Under the pieces are notes generated by a model, which saw only the letters and a list, made by a program, of their open reading frames with translations, was not told the origin of the DNA and ran no database searches. From NCBI GenBank assembly GCA_018715525.1, contig DVLL01000015.1, positions 1 to 64,000 on the forward strand: a DNA stretch of 64,000 nucleotides. The letters are read 5' to 3'. The first letter of the stretch is position 1. Each line of letters starts with the position of its first letter. The position numbers were made by a program, and so were the translations under genes. Below are positions 35,490 to 43,845 of this stretch, piece by piece. The DNA comes from Candidatus Faeciplasma pullistercoris. GTDB taxonomy: Bacteria; Bacillota; Clostridia; Oscillospirales; Ruminococcaceae.

Positions 35490-38054
35490 ATGAAGAATAA
35501 AATTTTCAAAATAATCGCTTGCCTGCTTGTCGCGGCGATGCTTACTACCGGATGGGTATTCCCTGCTTCGGCGGACAATAACGCCGCCGATCCGGCAGTT
35601 ACGGACGCCCCTGCGGCTGAGGAGACAACCGGAACAGACCCCGCCGACACAGAGGCGGAGGTGACCGATCCCGAGACTAAGGTGACAGATCCGGAGGCAG
35701 AAGTTACCGAAACGGAGGCACAGACCACTGATCCCGAGGTAGATGTGACCGACCCCGAGGGAACCGATGAGTCAGCCGACTCCGATACCGACTCCGATAC
35801 CGACTCTGAAGATGATTCTGAGGAGGAAGAGGAGGAAGAGGAGGAAACAGTCGAGTATCTTACCGACGAGCAGTCTCTTGCGAGGTGCTACGAGGTTGCC
35901 GAGAACGACAATTTCATCCTCTATCTCGACGAGGAATATGAGAGAATAGGTATATATGTAAAGGAGACCGGTTTTGTTCACTGGTCAAACTGCGTCAATG
36001 CCGAGCTTGAGCCTACCGATGCGAGCCCGGTTATAAAGCGCAGAAGGATGTCAAACATGGCCGTATCCTACGGCAACGCAACCGACCTTTACACCTCCGA
36101 CAATCTCTTCTCGTACACAGAGTCTACAAGAGAGACAAGGCTTGAGGAGCGCAAGACGACCTATGAGCTGATCGACAACGGCGTAAAGATTACATATCAT
36201 ATGGATTCAGCCAGCGCCATCGTACCCATGTATGTAGTTCTCGAAGAGGACAACGTGTATGTTTATATCGATACCGATGAGATCATCGAGGAGCAGGGCT
36301 ACGAGGAAGGCGTGGACGTTGAGGACGCAGAGTCTGACGTAATAATCCTCACTGAGATCATGATGATGCCTTTCATGAGCGCCGCTGATTATACCGAGTC
36401 TGGCTACATGTTCATTCCGGACGGCTCAGGTGCGATAGTTAAGCTCAACAACGGCAAGGGCAACTACAAGGGCTACTCCCAGACACTTTACGGAAGCGAC
36501 ATTACCAAGGTAAGAGAGCTTCAGGAGGATGCCATGGAGCAGGCTTACCTGCCGGTGATGGCTATGGTCAGAGGAAACAACGGTCTTGTAATGATTGCCT
36601 CTGACGGCGACACCTTTGCGACAGTAAACGCTCAGGTCTCCTTCAATTCCGATGAGGAGACAGCCTACAATCACTGCTGGTTCTCCTTTACCCTGCGTTC
36701 GAACGACACCTACAACATGGCGGGTGAGTCGAACATCATGATATTTGAAAGAGGAGACGGCAAGATACCCGTTGACAGAATAGGAGTAAGGTTCTACCCT
36801 ATAACCAGCGAGGAAGAGGAAGTTCCCTACACGGATATCGCCGATGTTTACCGCGACTACCTCATCGGGCAGGGTCTTGAGAAGAAGACCGACGCGGACT
36901 ATGCGCCTTTGTTCATTGACTTCTACGGCGCTACGCTCAAGTCAAAGTCTATTCTCGGTATTCCGATAGACATAAAGACCGCGTTTACAACATTTGAGGA
37001 AGCTATCGCGATAGTAGACGAGCTTACCGAGCTCGGAGTTGACCAGATGGTCATAAACTACAACGGCTGGTCAAACGATTCTATGACCGGAAAGATAGAC
37101 ACAGCCAAGAGCGTTGCGTCCTGCGTCGGAGGAAAGGGCAAGTACCTCGACATGATCGAGTACTTTAACGAGCTTGGCATCGACTTCTACGGCTCTATTG
37201 ACAGCATCACCTTTACCAAGAACGGCAACGGCTTCTGGACGCTCTTTGATACCGCTTACAGGGTTTCGAGGTCGTACGCGCGTCCTTACAATTACAATCT
37301 GGCTTACGGCACTCCGGAGCCCGGCGTAGCCCCGGCACTTCTGGCTCCCAACTCTTTGCCTGATCTGAAAAATAAGCTTGAAAAGAGCTTTGCCAAGTAT
37401 GAGGGCGCAGGCGCGGGACTTGGTTCGCTTGCAACCTCGCTGTGGTCAGACTTCTCCACAAGAAACGCCGTAAACCGTTCCACTACTGCCGAGTATATCA
37501 AGGAGATCTATCAGGCGGTCAGAGCGGTAAGCGGAAAGATAATCGCCGACACGCCGAACGCTTACCTGCTGCCGTACGTTGACACAATCAAGAACGTACC
37601 GCTTCAGTCCAGCCAGTTCAAGATAGTCGATCTTGACATACCGTTTATCCAGATCGTGCTTCACGGCTATACACCGTACTCTACAGAGGCGATAAACGGT
37701 TCTCCAGAGTCAAGAGAGCTCTTCCTCAGGGCTATCGCGGCAGGTTCAAGCATTCAGTACGACTTTATTGACAGCACGGCTACAGCTCTTGCTCACACCG
37801 ACTATGTTGATCTTTATTACGCCACATACAGCGGCTGGAAGGAAGAATGTGTAGCTGAGTACACACTCGCAAACGAAATACTGAGTCAATGCTCAGACGC
37901 AGTAATTACCGGCTATGAGGTTGACGGCTCGGTCATCACAACCACCTATGATAACGGCTTTGAGACTGTTGTCGACGTTGAAACAGGCGTAATCAAGGCC
38001 GGCGGCAAGACCTATAACTATTCTGACTACGTTCAAGAAGGAGGTTTGGGATAA
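35490..38054 (+). CDS. Secreted DUF5696-type glycoside hydrolase-like protein
   Basis: An 854-residue exported protein: signal peptide (KIIACLLVAAMLTTGWVFPASA), a low-complexity Thr/Asp/Glu/Pro linker (about 31-120), then a large domain resembling DUF5696, with TIM-barrel-like features. Examples are the INDELTELG-like stretch (VDELTELGVDQMVINYNGW), YNELGIDFYGSIDS-like segments and the C-terminal PFIQIVLHGYTPYSTEAING. It probably acts on or binds an extracellular glycan; catalytic residues cannot be assigned from sequence alone. Its stop overlaps the next permease start by one base (TAATG). The repeat-rich linker DNA (35600-35850) is the only strongly biased stretch of the operon. Confidence 0.78.
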   Translation: MKNKIFKIIACLLVAAMLTTGWVFPASADNNAADPAVTDAPAAEETTGTDPADTEAEVTDPETKVTDPEAEVTETEAQTTDPEVDVTDPEGTDESADSDTDSDTDSEDDSEEEEEEEEETVEYLTDEQSLARCYEVAENDNFILYLDEEYERIGIYVKETGFVHWSNCVNAELEPTDASPVIKRRRMSNMAVSYGNATDLYTSDNLFSYTESTRETRLEERKTTYELIDNGVKITYHMDSASAIVPMYVVLEEDNVYVYIDTDEIIEEQGYEEGVDVEDAESDVIILTEIMMMPFMSAADYTESGYMFIPDGSGAIVKLNNGKGNYKGYSQTLYGSDITKVRELQEDAMEQAYLPVMAMVRGNNGLVMIASDGDTFATVNAQVSFNSDEETAYNHCWFSFTLRSNDTYNMAGESNIMIFERGDGKIPVDRIGVRFYPITSEEEEVPYTDIADVYRDYLIGQGLEKKTDADYAPLFIDFYGATLKSKSILGIPIDIKTAFTTFEEAIAIVDELTELGVDQMVINYNGWSNDSMTGKIDTAKSVASCVGGKGKYLDMIEYFNELGIDFYGSIDSITFTKNGNGFWTLFDTAYRVSRSYARPYNYNLAYGTPEPGVAPALLAPNSLPDLKNKLEKSFAKYEGAGAGLGSLATSLWSDFSTRNAVNRSTTAEYIKEIYQAVRAVSGKIIADTPNAYLLPYVDTIKNVPLQSSQFKIVDLDIPFIQIVLHGYTPYSTEAINGSPESRELFLRAIAAGSSIQYDFIDSTATALAHTDYVDLYYATYSGWKEECVAEYTLANEILSQCSDAVITGYEVDGSVITTTYDNGFETVVDVETGVIKAGGKTYNYSDYVQEGGLG

Positions 38055-39010
38055 TGGCTGAAGCAGCAGTAAAAGCCGCGAAGGTTAAGGCTCAGAAACC
38101 ACCTAAGCAGAAAGGTCTTAGGATCCCATACGAAAGGCGTAAGGCCATTTATGGCTACGGATTTCTAACAGTTTGGATTTTAGGTACGCTCTACTTCTTT
38201 ATCAGCCCGCTTGTTGTATCGCTCTGGTATTCATTCAACGAGACGGCGGTTACGATGGGCAAGATGCAGACTACCTTCATCGGCATTCAGAACTATATAA
38301 GGGCGTTCACTGAGGACACGCAGTATACCGAGGCGCTCCTCACCGTCCTTAAGGACACGCTTTGGAAGACCCCGATAATAATCATCTTCTCGATATTTAT
38401 CTCGGTCATACTCAACCAGAAGTTCAAAGGAAGAACATTTGCCCGTGCGGTATTCTTCCTCCCGGTTATCATCGCGACCGGACCTGTTATCACCATTATC
38501 AACGGTGATATGGACACCTCCGGTTACGCCGGGGGATCTGACGCTTTCTCAACGATGTTTGAGACTGATATGGCGGGAGCGCTCTTAAGATTCCTTGGTG
38601 TATACAACATCAACGACAGCCTTACCGAGCTCATAACAATTGTTACCAGCGACATCTTCAACCTGGTATGGAACTCGGGTATCCAGATAATCATCTTCCT
38701 CGCAGCCTTGCAGAACATTCCGTTCTCCGCTAAGGAAGCGGCGCAGATCGAGGGAGCCACATCATGGGAGTTCTTCTGGAAGATCACTCTTCCCTACATC
38801 AGCCCCATGATAGTTGCGAACCTCATCTACACTATAGTCGACTCCTTCATCGATCCGAACAACGCCGTAATGGAGATAGTTTTGCAGCAGGCGTCGGGCT
38901 GGTACCACGGTTTTTCGGCTGCGATGGCTTGGGCGTACTTCTTGATAGTAATATTGGCGCTGTGCATTGTTCTGCCGATTATCAACAAGTTCGTTTATTA
39001 CGAAGTGTAA
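38054..39010 (+). CDS. Sugar-type ABC permease, MalF/UgpA family (pair 2)
   Basis: A 318-residue permease with six helices and the EAA loop KEAAQIEGATSWEFFWKITL, then PYISP. The N-terminus has a Lys/Ala/Pro-rich basic stretch (AAKVKAQKPPKQK) before the first helix. Its start overlaps the stop of the DUF5696 gene by one base. This is the second permease pair of the operon, yet there is only one solute-binding protein; the DUF5696 protein occupies the place of a second one. Confidence 0.92.
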   Translation: MAEAAVKAAKVKAQKPPKQKGLRIPYERRKAIYGYGFLTVWILGTLYFFISPLVVSLWYSFNETAVTMGKMQTTFIGIQNYIRAFTEDTQYTEALLTVLKDTLWKTPIIIIFSIFISVILNQKFKGRTFARAVFFLPVIIATGPVITIINGDMDTSGYAGGSDAFSTMFETDMAGALLRFLGVYNINDSLTELITIVTSDIFNLVWNSGIQIIIFLAALQNIPFSAKEAAQIEGATSWEFFWKITLPYISPMIVANLIYTIVDSFIDPNNAVMEIVLQQASGWYHGFSAAMAWAYFLIVILALCIVLPIINKFVYYEV

Positions 39011-39023
39011 AGGAGGGATTCGA

Positions 39024-40142
39024 ATGGCAACTGCAAAAGAAGAAAGAGAGTTTGCGCGTGAGCGCGCAAAGCATCTCAAGGAAAAAGCAAAGGCCTATAA
39101 AGCCGCTAAGAAGGCAGGAACCCTCGATGAGCGTCAGCTTGCTCCCGAGCACCTAAGATACCTCCGCCGCAAGAGAATTTTTGAGAAGGTCTGGCCTATC
39201 GCGAGATTTCTTATTCTCTTCGGGCTCTGCTTTGTAATACTTTACCCTCTTATCTATATGATTTCGACAGCTTTCCGTCCGTCTGTTCAGATGAACGACC
39301 CGTCGGTAATCTGGCTTCCCAAGTCGCTTACATTCAGCAATATTATTGAGGTATGGGATGCGACAAACTTCGGCGAAACGCTTTTGAACACCCTGCTTCT
39401 GAACATGGTCTGCTCAGTTCTCTCAGTAGGTGTGTGCGCGGTCACCGGTTACGGTTTTGCAAGATTTGAGTTTAAGGGAAAGATGATACTCTTCGCAATA
39501 GTAATCATGCAGATTATAGTTCCTCCGCAGATTACGGTTATCCCGCTTTACCTCCAGTACTCGTTCTTCAATCCGCTCGGAATAGTGGACGCGTTTGCGG
39601 CAGGCGGAGCGAAAGAGTTTCTTGGCATGACCATAAAGATGTCGGACGACGGAACGCAGCACTATGTATCTCTTATCAATAACCCGATTGTCATGTACGC
39701 ACCGGCGCTGATGGCGAACGGAATCAAGTCCGGATTGTTCATACTGATATTCAGACAGTTCTTCAAGGGACTTCCGAAGGAGCTGGAGGACGCCGCGTAT
39801 CTGGACGGCTGCGGTCCGTTCAAGACCTTTATCAAGATAATGGTTCCCAACGCCGCATCTTCCTTCCTGACAGTATTCCTCTTCTCGATAGTTTGGTACT
39901 GGAATGATTACTACATAAGCTCGACCTTCTTCAACAACAACCATACGGTTGCTATCGCGCTGCGGCGTCTGTCGACAACGCTTGATCACGAGCTGTTCAA
40001 CGGAACACAGGTCAGCACGCGAAGAAAGATTGTTTGGCTTGAGGCAGGCTGCCTTCTCTCGATAGCGCCCATACTCGTAATGTACATTTTCCTGCAAAAG
40101 TACTTCACCGAGGGACTTGAGAGATCCGGTCTTGTAGGATAA
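39024..40142 (+). CDS. Sugar-type ABC permease, MalG/UgpE family (pair 2)
   Basis: A 372-residue permease, long for the family because of an extension of about 60 residues rich in Lys/Arg/Glu/Ala at the N-terminus (EEREFARERAKHLKEKAKAY) that could form a charged helix. Six membrane helices follow, with an EAA loop LEDAAYLDGCGPFKTFIKIM, then VPNAAS. AAAGGAGGG lies 7 bases before the ATG at 39024; the earlier in-frame start at 38967 lies inside the preceding gene. It is the last gene before a strong terminator. Confidence 0.92.
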   Translation: MATAKEEREFARERAKHLKEKAKAYKAAKKAGTLDERQLAPEHLRYLRRKRIFEKVWPIARFLILFGLCFVILYPLIYMISTAFRPSVQMNDPSVIWLPKSLTFSNIIEVWDATNFGETLLNTLLLNMVCSVLSVGVCAVTGYGFARFEFKGKMILFAIVIMQIIVPPQITVIPLYLQYSFFNPLGIVDAFAAGGAKEFLGMTIKMSDDGTQHYVSLINNPIVMYAPALMANGIKSGLFILIFRQFFKGLPKELEDAAYLDGCGPFKTFIKIMVPNAASSFLTVFLFSIVWYWNDYYISSTFFNNNHTVAIALRRLSTTLDHELFNGTQVSTRRKIVWLEAGCLLSIAPILVMYIFLQKYFTEGLERSGLVG

Positions 40143-40169
40143 ATTTTAGATTGTGTCCTTCCTTTTTTC

Positions 40170-40206
40170 CCGACCGTGGCGTTTGTGCCGCGGTCGGTTT
40201 TTTAAA
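40170..40206 (+). terminator. Terminator of the large transporter operon
   Basis: CCGACCG-t-GGC (40170-40180) pairs with GCC-g-CGGTCGG (40187-40197), followed by a six-base T-run. Confidence 0.9.
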
Positions 40207-40217
40207 TGTATTATATA

Positions 40218-40252
40218 CAAAATGTAATAGCAATACTTTGTATTACATTTTG
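40218..40252. promoter_or_regulatory. Inverted repeat upstream of bioY, putative operator
   Basis: CAAAATGTAATA (40218-40229) and TATTACATTTTG (40241-40252) are perfect 12-base arms with an 11-base gap, ending 15 bases before the bioY minus-35 box. BirA often controls bioY, but this is not the standard GTTAAC-type BirA site, so the regulator is uncertain. Confidence 0.55.
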
Positions 40253-40267
40253 GCAAAATCTTTAAGC

Positions 40268-40296
40268 TTGAAAAAAAGCTGATATTATGTTAGAAT
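40268..40296 (+). promoter_or_regulatory. Sigma-A-type promoter of bioY-GH26
   Basis: TTGAAA (40268-40273) and TAGAAT (40291-40296) with a 17-base spacer, 47 bases before the bioY start. Confidence 0.6.
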
Positions 40297-40343
40297 AATA
40301 CCGTATATTTAAGATTTGACGTATAATATTAGGAGAATGGCAA

Positions 40344-40952
40344 ATGAACTTTAAACTCAGAACAAATAAGCGAGCATTAGAAGAAAAGGCATGTGAAGGA
40401 GTTGCTGTTGGTAGAGTTTCTAAGCTGCAAAACGGTGTAATGGCAATGAGCATGACAGCCCTTGCAGCAGCGATTATATCGGTAATTTCGCCGTGGAGCA
40501 TTCCGGTGGGACCGATACCGGTCACGCTGTGCAGCTTTGCTATATATCTCATATCGAGTGTTCTCGGAGGAGTGAGGGGAGCTGCGGCGGTAGGGATATA
40601 TATACTTCTGGGAGGAGTAGGACTGCCAGTTTTTTCAGGCTTCGCAGGAGGACTTCAGGTCGTAGCCGGCGCAACCGGCGGATACATAATAGGCTATATC
40701 CCGTGCGCTCTGATTACAGGAGGGATAACCTCGCTGTCAAGGAAATGGTACTGGAGCTTTGCGGGAATGCTTTTGGGCACGGCTGTTTTGTACGCAGTGG
40801 GCACGGCGTGGTATATATTGCTGAGCGGAGTAGAGCTGGTTCCGGCTCTTTCGGCGTGCGTCCTTCCGTTTTTGCCCTTTGACATAGTGAAGATGGCGGT
40901 CGCATCATATCTTGGCAGGCGGCTGAGGACGGCAATGGAGAGAAGGTTATGA
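40344..40952 (+). CDS. bioY: Biotin ECF transporter S component BioY
   Basis: BioY is the membrane substrate-binding component for biotin uptake, working with the shared ECF module (EcfT, EcfA1, EcfA2), which is not in this window. The 202-residue protein has the six-helix BioY fold and family motifs: VGPIPVTLCSFAIYLISSVL, LLGGVGLPVFSGFAGG and GATGGYIIGYI. It has about 25 extra residues before the usual start of the fold. AGGAGA precedes the ATG. The GH26-like gene overlaps its stop by four bases (ATGA), an unexpected pairing. Confidence 0.94.
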   Translation: MNFKLRTNKRALEEKACEGVAVGRVSKLQNGVMAMSMTALAAAIISVISPWSIPVGPIPVTLCSFAIYLISSVLGGVRGAAAVGIYILLGGVGLPVFSGFAGGLQVVAGATGGYIIGYIPCALITGGITSLSRKWYWSFAGMLLGTAVLYAVGTAWYILLSGVELVPALSACVLPFLPFDIVKMAVASYLGRRLRTAMERRL

Positions 40953-42583
40953 AAAGAGCCGCGTGTATAATATTATCCGCGCTTATGCTTTGTTCCTGCA
41001 CAGCTTTTGAGTCTGACATTAACGAGCAGGGAACAGGGCAGGATACTGTTGTGATACATACCGATTCCGCACCAGCGACCACCACTGCCGAAGCAATGAC
41101 AACGACTGATACTGACCAGCCGGAGATAACCGAGCCTGTTGTGATTACACTGCCAAGCTACCCGGAGACCGAAATAGGCGAGGTGGTTTACGAGCAGGAG
41201 GATTGCTATAAGCTTTATGAGGCGGAAAACGGCAGTCTTTCCGGCTATGCGGCGGCTGCCTCCTCCCGTGAGGGCTTTTCAGGGGATGGGTATGTCAGCG
41301 GACTTTCTCTGCCGGACAGCTCGCTCAGGATAGAGCTGGAGATCGACTCGCCGCAGCATTACTCGGTGACAGTCTGCGCGGCGTCGGACACGCCGGTAAG
41401 CTGCGAGCTTTTTGTTGACGGACTTGCCAGAGGCATGCTCGAGATTTCCGGCAGCGGTGAATTTGAGGCGATAAAGTTTGACAATATATATCTTACGCCC
41501 GGCGAGGCTATAGTCAGCTTTGAGGGACTTACCGGCGAGTGCGACATGGATTTTGTTCTGCTTGAGAACTCGGACGAGGTATATCAGCTTGAGTACAGCA
41601 TAACAGGCGAGCTTTGCACGCCTCAGCCGTCTGAGAGCGCTTCAAGGCTTTATCGCTATCTGTGCGAAATATACGGCAGCTCCGTGCTGAGCGGTCAGCA
41701 ATGCTCGGTAGGGACAAACCTTGAGCTTGACGCAGTGGCAAATGTAACCGGAAAATATCCCGCCATACGCTTCGGAGAGCTTATGGGTTATGCCTCGGGA
41801 GTAGACACAGGAGACATCGAGCTGTCCATTGAGTATTATCAGAACGGCGGGATTGTGGGATATGTCTGGAACTGGATGCAAAATTCCTCCTGCTATCTTG
41901 AAAAGTCGGGGTTTGATCTAAGTCTTGCCATGACAGAAGAAAACGTGAGCGGCATTGACTCCGATGAGATTGAGTCAATGCTTGAAAGCGGGGAAATAAC
42001 CTCCGAATGCGCGGCGCTGCTCACAGGAATAGACAGGATAGCCCAGCAGCTTTCAAGGCTGGACGACTTAGGGATCTCTGTTCTTTTCAGACCATTGCCT
42101 CAGGCAGGAAATACCGACTTCTGGTGGAACTGCGATAAAGAGAGCTATCAATGGCTGTACGAGCTGATATTTGAGCGGCTGACAGACTATCACGGGCTTG
42201 GCAACCTGATTTGGGTGTGGAGCGCGTATGACCCGGAGTGGTATGTTGGCGACGGATACTGCGATATAATCTCACTTGACGTATATGATTTCAGTCATAA
42301 GCCGTGGGACAATCAGAGCAGAGTCAATCAGTTTATTAGGTTAGAGGACATATCAAAAGAAAAGCCGCTCGCAATAAGCGAATGCAACGTCCTTCCGGCC
42401 CCCGCGAATATTTTGCGCGATAACGCCTATTGGCTGTACGCCTCGGTGTGGTCCGGAAATTACGCCTGCAACAACTCGGGAAACATTTCTACTGAGTACA
42501 TCTCTACGCAGGAATGGATAGTATTTTACAACTGCTCTGCTGTTATCACGAGAGAAAAGCTTACCGAAAGCAGCTCGAACTAA
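40949..42583 (+). CDS. GH26-like lipoprotein with CBM35-like domain and altered acid/base site
   Basis: A 544-residue lipoprotein (lipobox ALMLCSC, first cysteine near residue 15-17) with a Thr-rich linker. A CBM35-like galactose-binding domain follows (about 88-210; YEAENGSLSG, GYVSGL), then a GH26 mannanase-like TIM barrel (about 230-540; SGQQCSVG, NGGIVGYVWNWM). GH26 enzymes carry RPxHE at the acid/base site. Here it reads FRPLPQAGN, so the His-Glu pair is Pro384-Gln385. The nucleophile glutamate is kept (LAISECN, Glu478). It may bind beta-mannan or hydrolyse it poorly. It is translationally coupled to bioY. Confidence 0.82.
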   Translation: MKRAACIILSALMLCSCTAFESDINEQGTGQDTVVIHTDSAPATTTAEAMTTTDTDQPEITEPVVITLPSYPETEIGEVVYEQEDCYKLYEAENGSLSGYAAAASSREGFSGDGYVSGLSLPDSSLRIELEIDSPQHYSVTVCAASDTPVSCELFVDGLARGMLEISGSGEFEAIKFDNIYLTPGEAIVSFEGLTGECDMDFVLLENSDEVYQLEYSITGELCTPQPSESASRLYRYLCEIYGSSVLSGQQCSVGTNLELDAVANVTGKYPAIRFGELMGYASGVDTGDIELSIEYYQNGGIVGYVWNWMQNSSCYLEKSGFDLSLAMTEENVSGIDSDEIESMLESGEITSECAALLTGIDRIAQQLSRLDDLGISVLFRPLPQAGNTDFWWNCDKESYQWLYELIFERLTDYHGLGNLIWVWSAYDPEWYVGDGYCDIISLDVYDFSHKPWDNQSRVNQFIRLEDISKEKPLAISECNVLPAPANILRDNAYWLYASVWSGNYACNNSGNISTEYISTQEWIVFYNCSAVITREKLTESSSN

Positions 42584-42628
42584 TTAACAAATATGAAATA
42601 AAATATATTAAGAAAAATTACAGTATAG

Positions 42629-42645
42629 TTGTGCATTTTGCAGAA
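42629..42645. promoter_or_regulatory. 17-base near-palindrome, putative operator (site B)
   Basis: TTGTGCATTTTGCAGAA differs at one base from the complement of the perfect palindrome at 26405-26421. It ends 7 bases before the minus-35 box of the membrane-fusion protein promoter. Confidence 0.6.
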
Positions 42646-42652
42646 ATTTCTC

Positions 42653-42681
42653 TTGTAATTTTCTTTGAATTTTGGTATGAT
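42653..42681 (+). promoter_or_regulatory. Sigma-A-type promoter of the membrane-fusion/FtsX genes
   Basis: TTGTAA (42653-42658) and TATGAT (42676-42681), 17-base spacer, about 80 bases before the gene. Confidence 0.65.
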
Positions 42682-42760
42682 TTAAGATAGTAAAATATCG
42701 GTGAGAATACTTGGAACGCACTCGCCGAATAGTGCAAAGCGAGAAGAAAGGAAAGTAGAT

Positions 42761-43810
42761 ATGAAGATTTCAAGGGTTATATTCCTGACGGCTGCCGCAG
42801 CGATGCTGGTTATGTCGCTCAGCGGATGCTATTTTCTTCCCGAAGAGGAGGAGGTATACGACCCGCCGGTAGTAAAGGCGAGCGAGGTATCGTATACTAC
42901 GACCACTGCTACGCGCAAGGATCTTGTGAAGCAGGTAGTAGCAGCCGGAACCATCACCTCCGGAACAGAGTCGAACGTCGCTTTTACCGAGTACGGCGGC
43001 TCGATCAAGCAGGTATATGTTTCTGCCGGGGACGCCGTTGAAGAGGGACAGCTTCTTGCCGAGCTTGAGACCTATGCTCTTGATCAGGAGATAACCATCA
43101 AGGAGATGGAGGTATACCGCGAGGAGCTGGAGTATCAGATAGCAGTGGAAAACGGCGAGTCTGAGACTGTGAAAGCGAAGGAAAAGCTTGATGTTGAGCT
43201 TATGCAAAACGAGCTTGACGGACTTCTCGAGCAGAAGGCCGCTGCCGCTATTTACGCGGATGTTGCCGGAACCGTTTCCTACGTCAGAACGCTTTCGCCC
43301 GGAAACTGGGTAAACGCAGGCGACACGATAGTCACTATTATAGACATAACCGACCTTTACATAGACATTTCTCCCACGACTGAGGTGGGGCAGTTCCTCA
43401 TTGGCAGACCTCTCTCGATAAGATACGAGGGAGAGTACTATGACGGAGTTGTCGTAGCCAACAAGTCGGGCAAGCAGTGGGATGAGGAAACTCAGGGAGA
43501 GCTTCTCGGCGAGGACGGAGAGCCTGTGCTTGCGGAGGGCTCGGAAAAGATAAGGGTAGCCTTCAAGGACGATATACCCGTGTCCTCGGCAGTCGGAAAC
43601 ATTGCCGACGCGGTTCTGGTTCTTGACAGCCGCGAGGATGTAATAGTAATATCAGCTAACCTGATAAAGACAGATAACGGTCAGCAGGTCGTATATTTGT
43701 TCAAGAACAACGAAAGAGTCCGCACGCCCGTAACCACAGGGCTGCAAAGCGGCTCGTCGATAGAGATCACCTCCGGCCTCGAAGTGGGCGACGAGATTAT
43801 AATCAGATAA
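42761..43810 (+). CDS. Membrane-fusion (HlyD/MacA-type) lipoprotein
   Basis: A 349-residue periplasmic-adaptor-type protein, here a lipoprotein on the outer face of the membrane (lipobox SLSGC, Cys23). It has the MacA/HlyD layout: a barrel-sandwich strand (GTITSGTESNVAF), a lipoyl half-motif (VSAGDAVEEGQLLAELET), a short helical hairpin (about 110-160), the second lipoyl half (AGTVSYVRTLSPGNWVNAGD) and beta-barrel parts. The C-terminal TGLQSGSSIEITSGLEVGD is typical. AGAAAGGAAAG precedes the ATG. The FtsX permease gene follows after 35 bases. In Gram-positives such proteins pair with MacB-like transporters. Confidence 0.9.
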   Translation: MKISRVIFLTAAAAMLVMSLSGCYFLPEEEEVYDPPVVKASEVSYTTTTATRKDLVKQVVAAGTITSGTESNVAFTEYGGSIKQVYVSAGDAVEEGQLLAELETYALDQEITIKEMEVYREELEYQIAVENGESETVKAKEKLDVELMQNELDGLLEQKAAAAIYADVAGTVSYVRTLSPGNWVNAGDTIVTIIDITDLYIDISPTTEVGQFLIGRPLSIRYEGEYYDGVVVANKSGKQWDEETQGELLGEDGEPVLAEGSEKIRVAFKDDIPVSSAVGNIADAVLVLDSREDVIVISANLIKTDNGQQVVYLFKNNERVRTPVTTGLQSGSSIEITSGLEVGDEIIIR

Positions 43811-43845
43811 TCAGCCGGCCGCTTGGGTATTAGGAGGGAAAATAA

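Noticed and set aside
35600-35850. Repeat-rich DNA that might be a CRISPR or minisatellite
   Set aside because: It is a coding Thr/Asp/Glu/Pro linker with imperfect codon-level repeats and no spacer structure. No CRISPR array was seen anywhere in the window.
35767-35981. Frames encoding proline/threonine- or valine/glycine-rich repeats
   Set aside because: Alternative-frame readings of the Asp/Ser/Glu linker in the DUF5696 protein gene.
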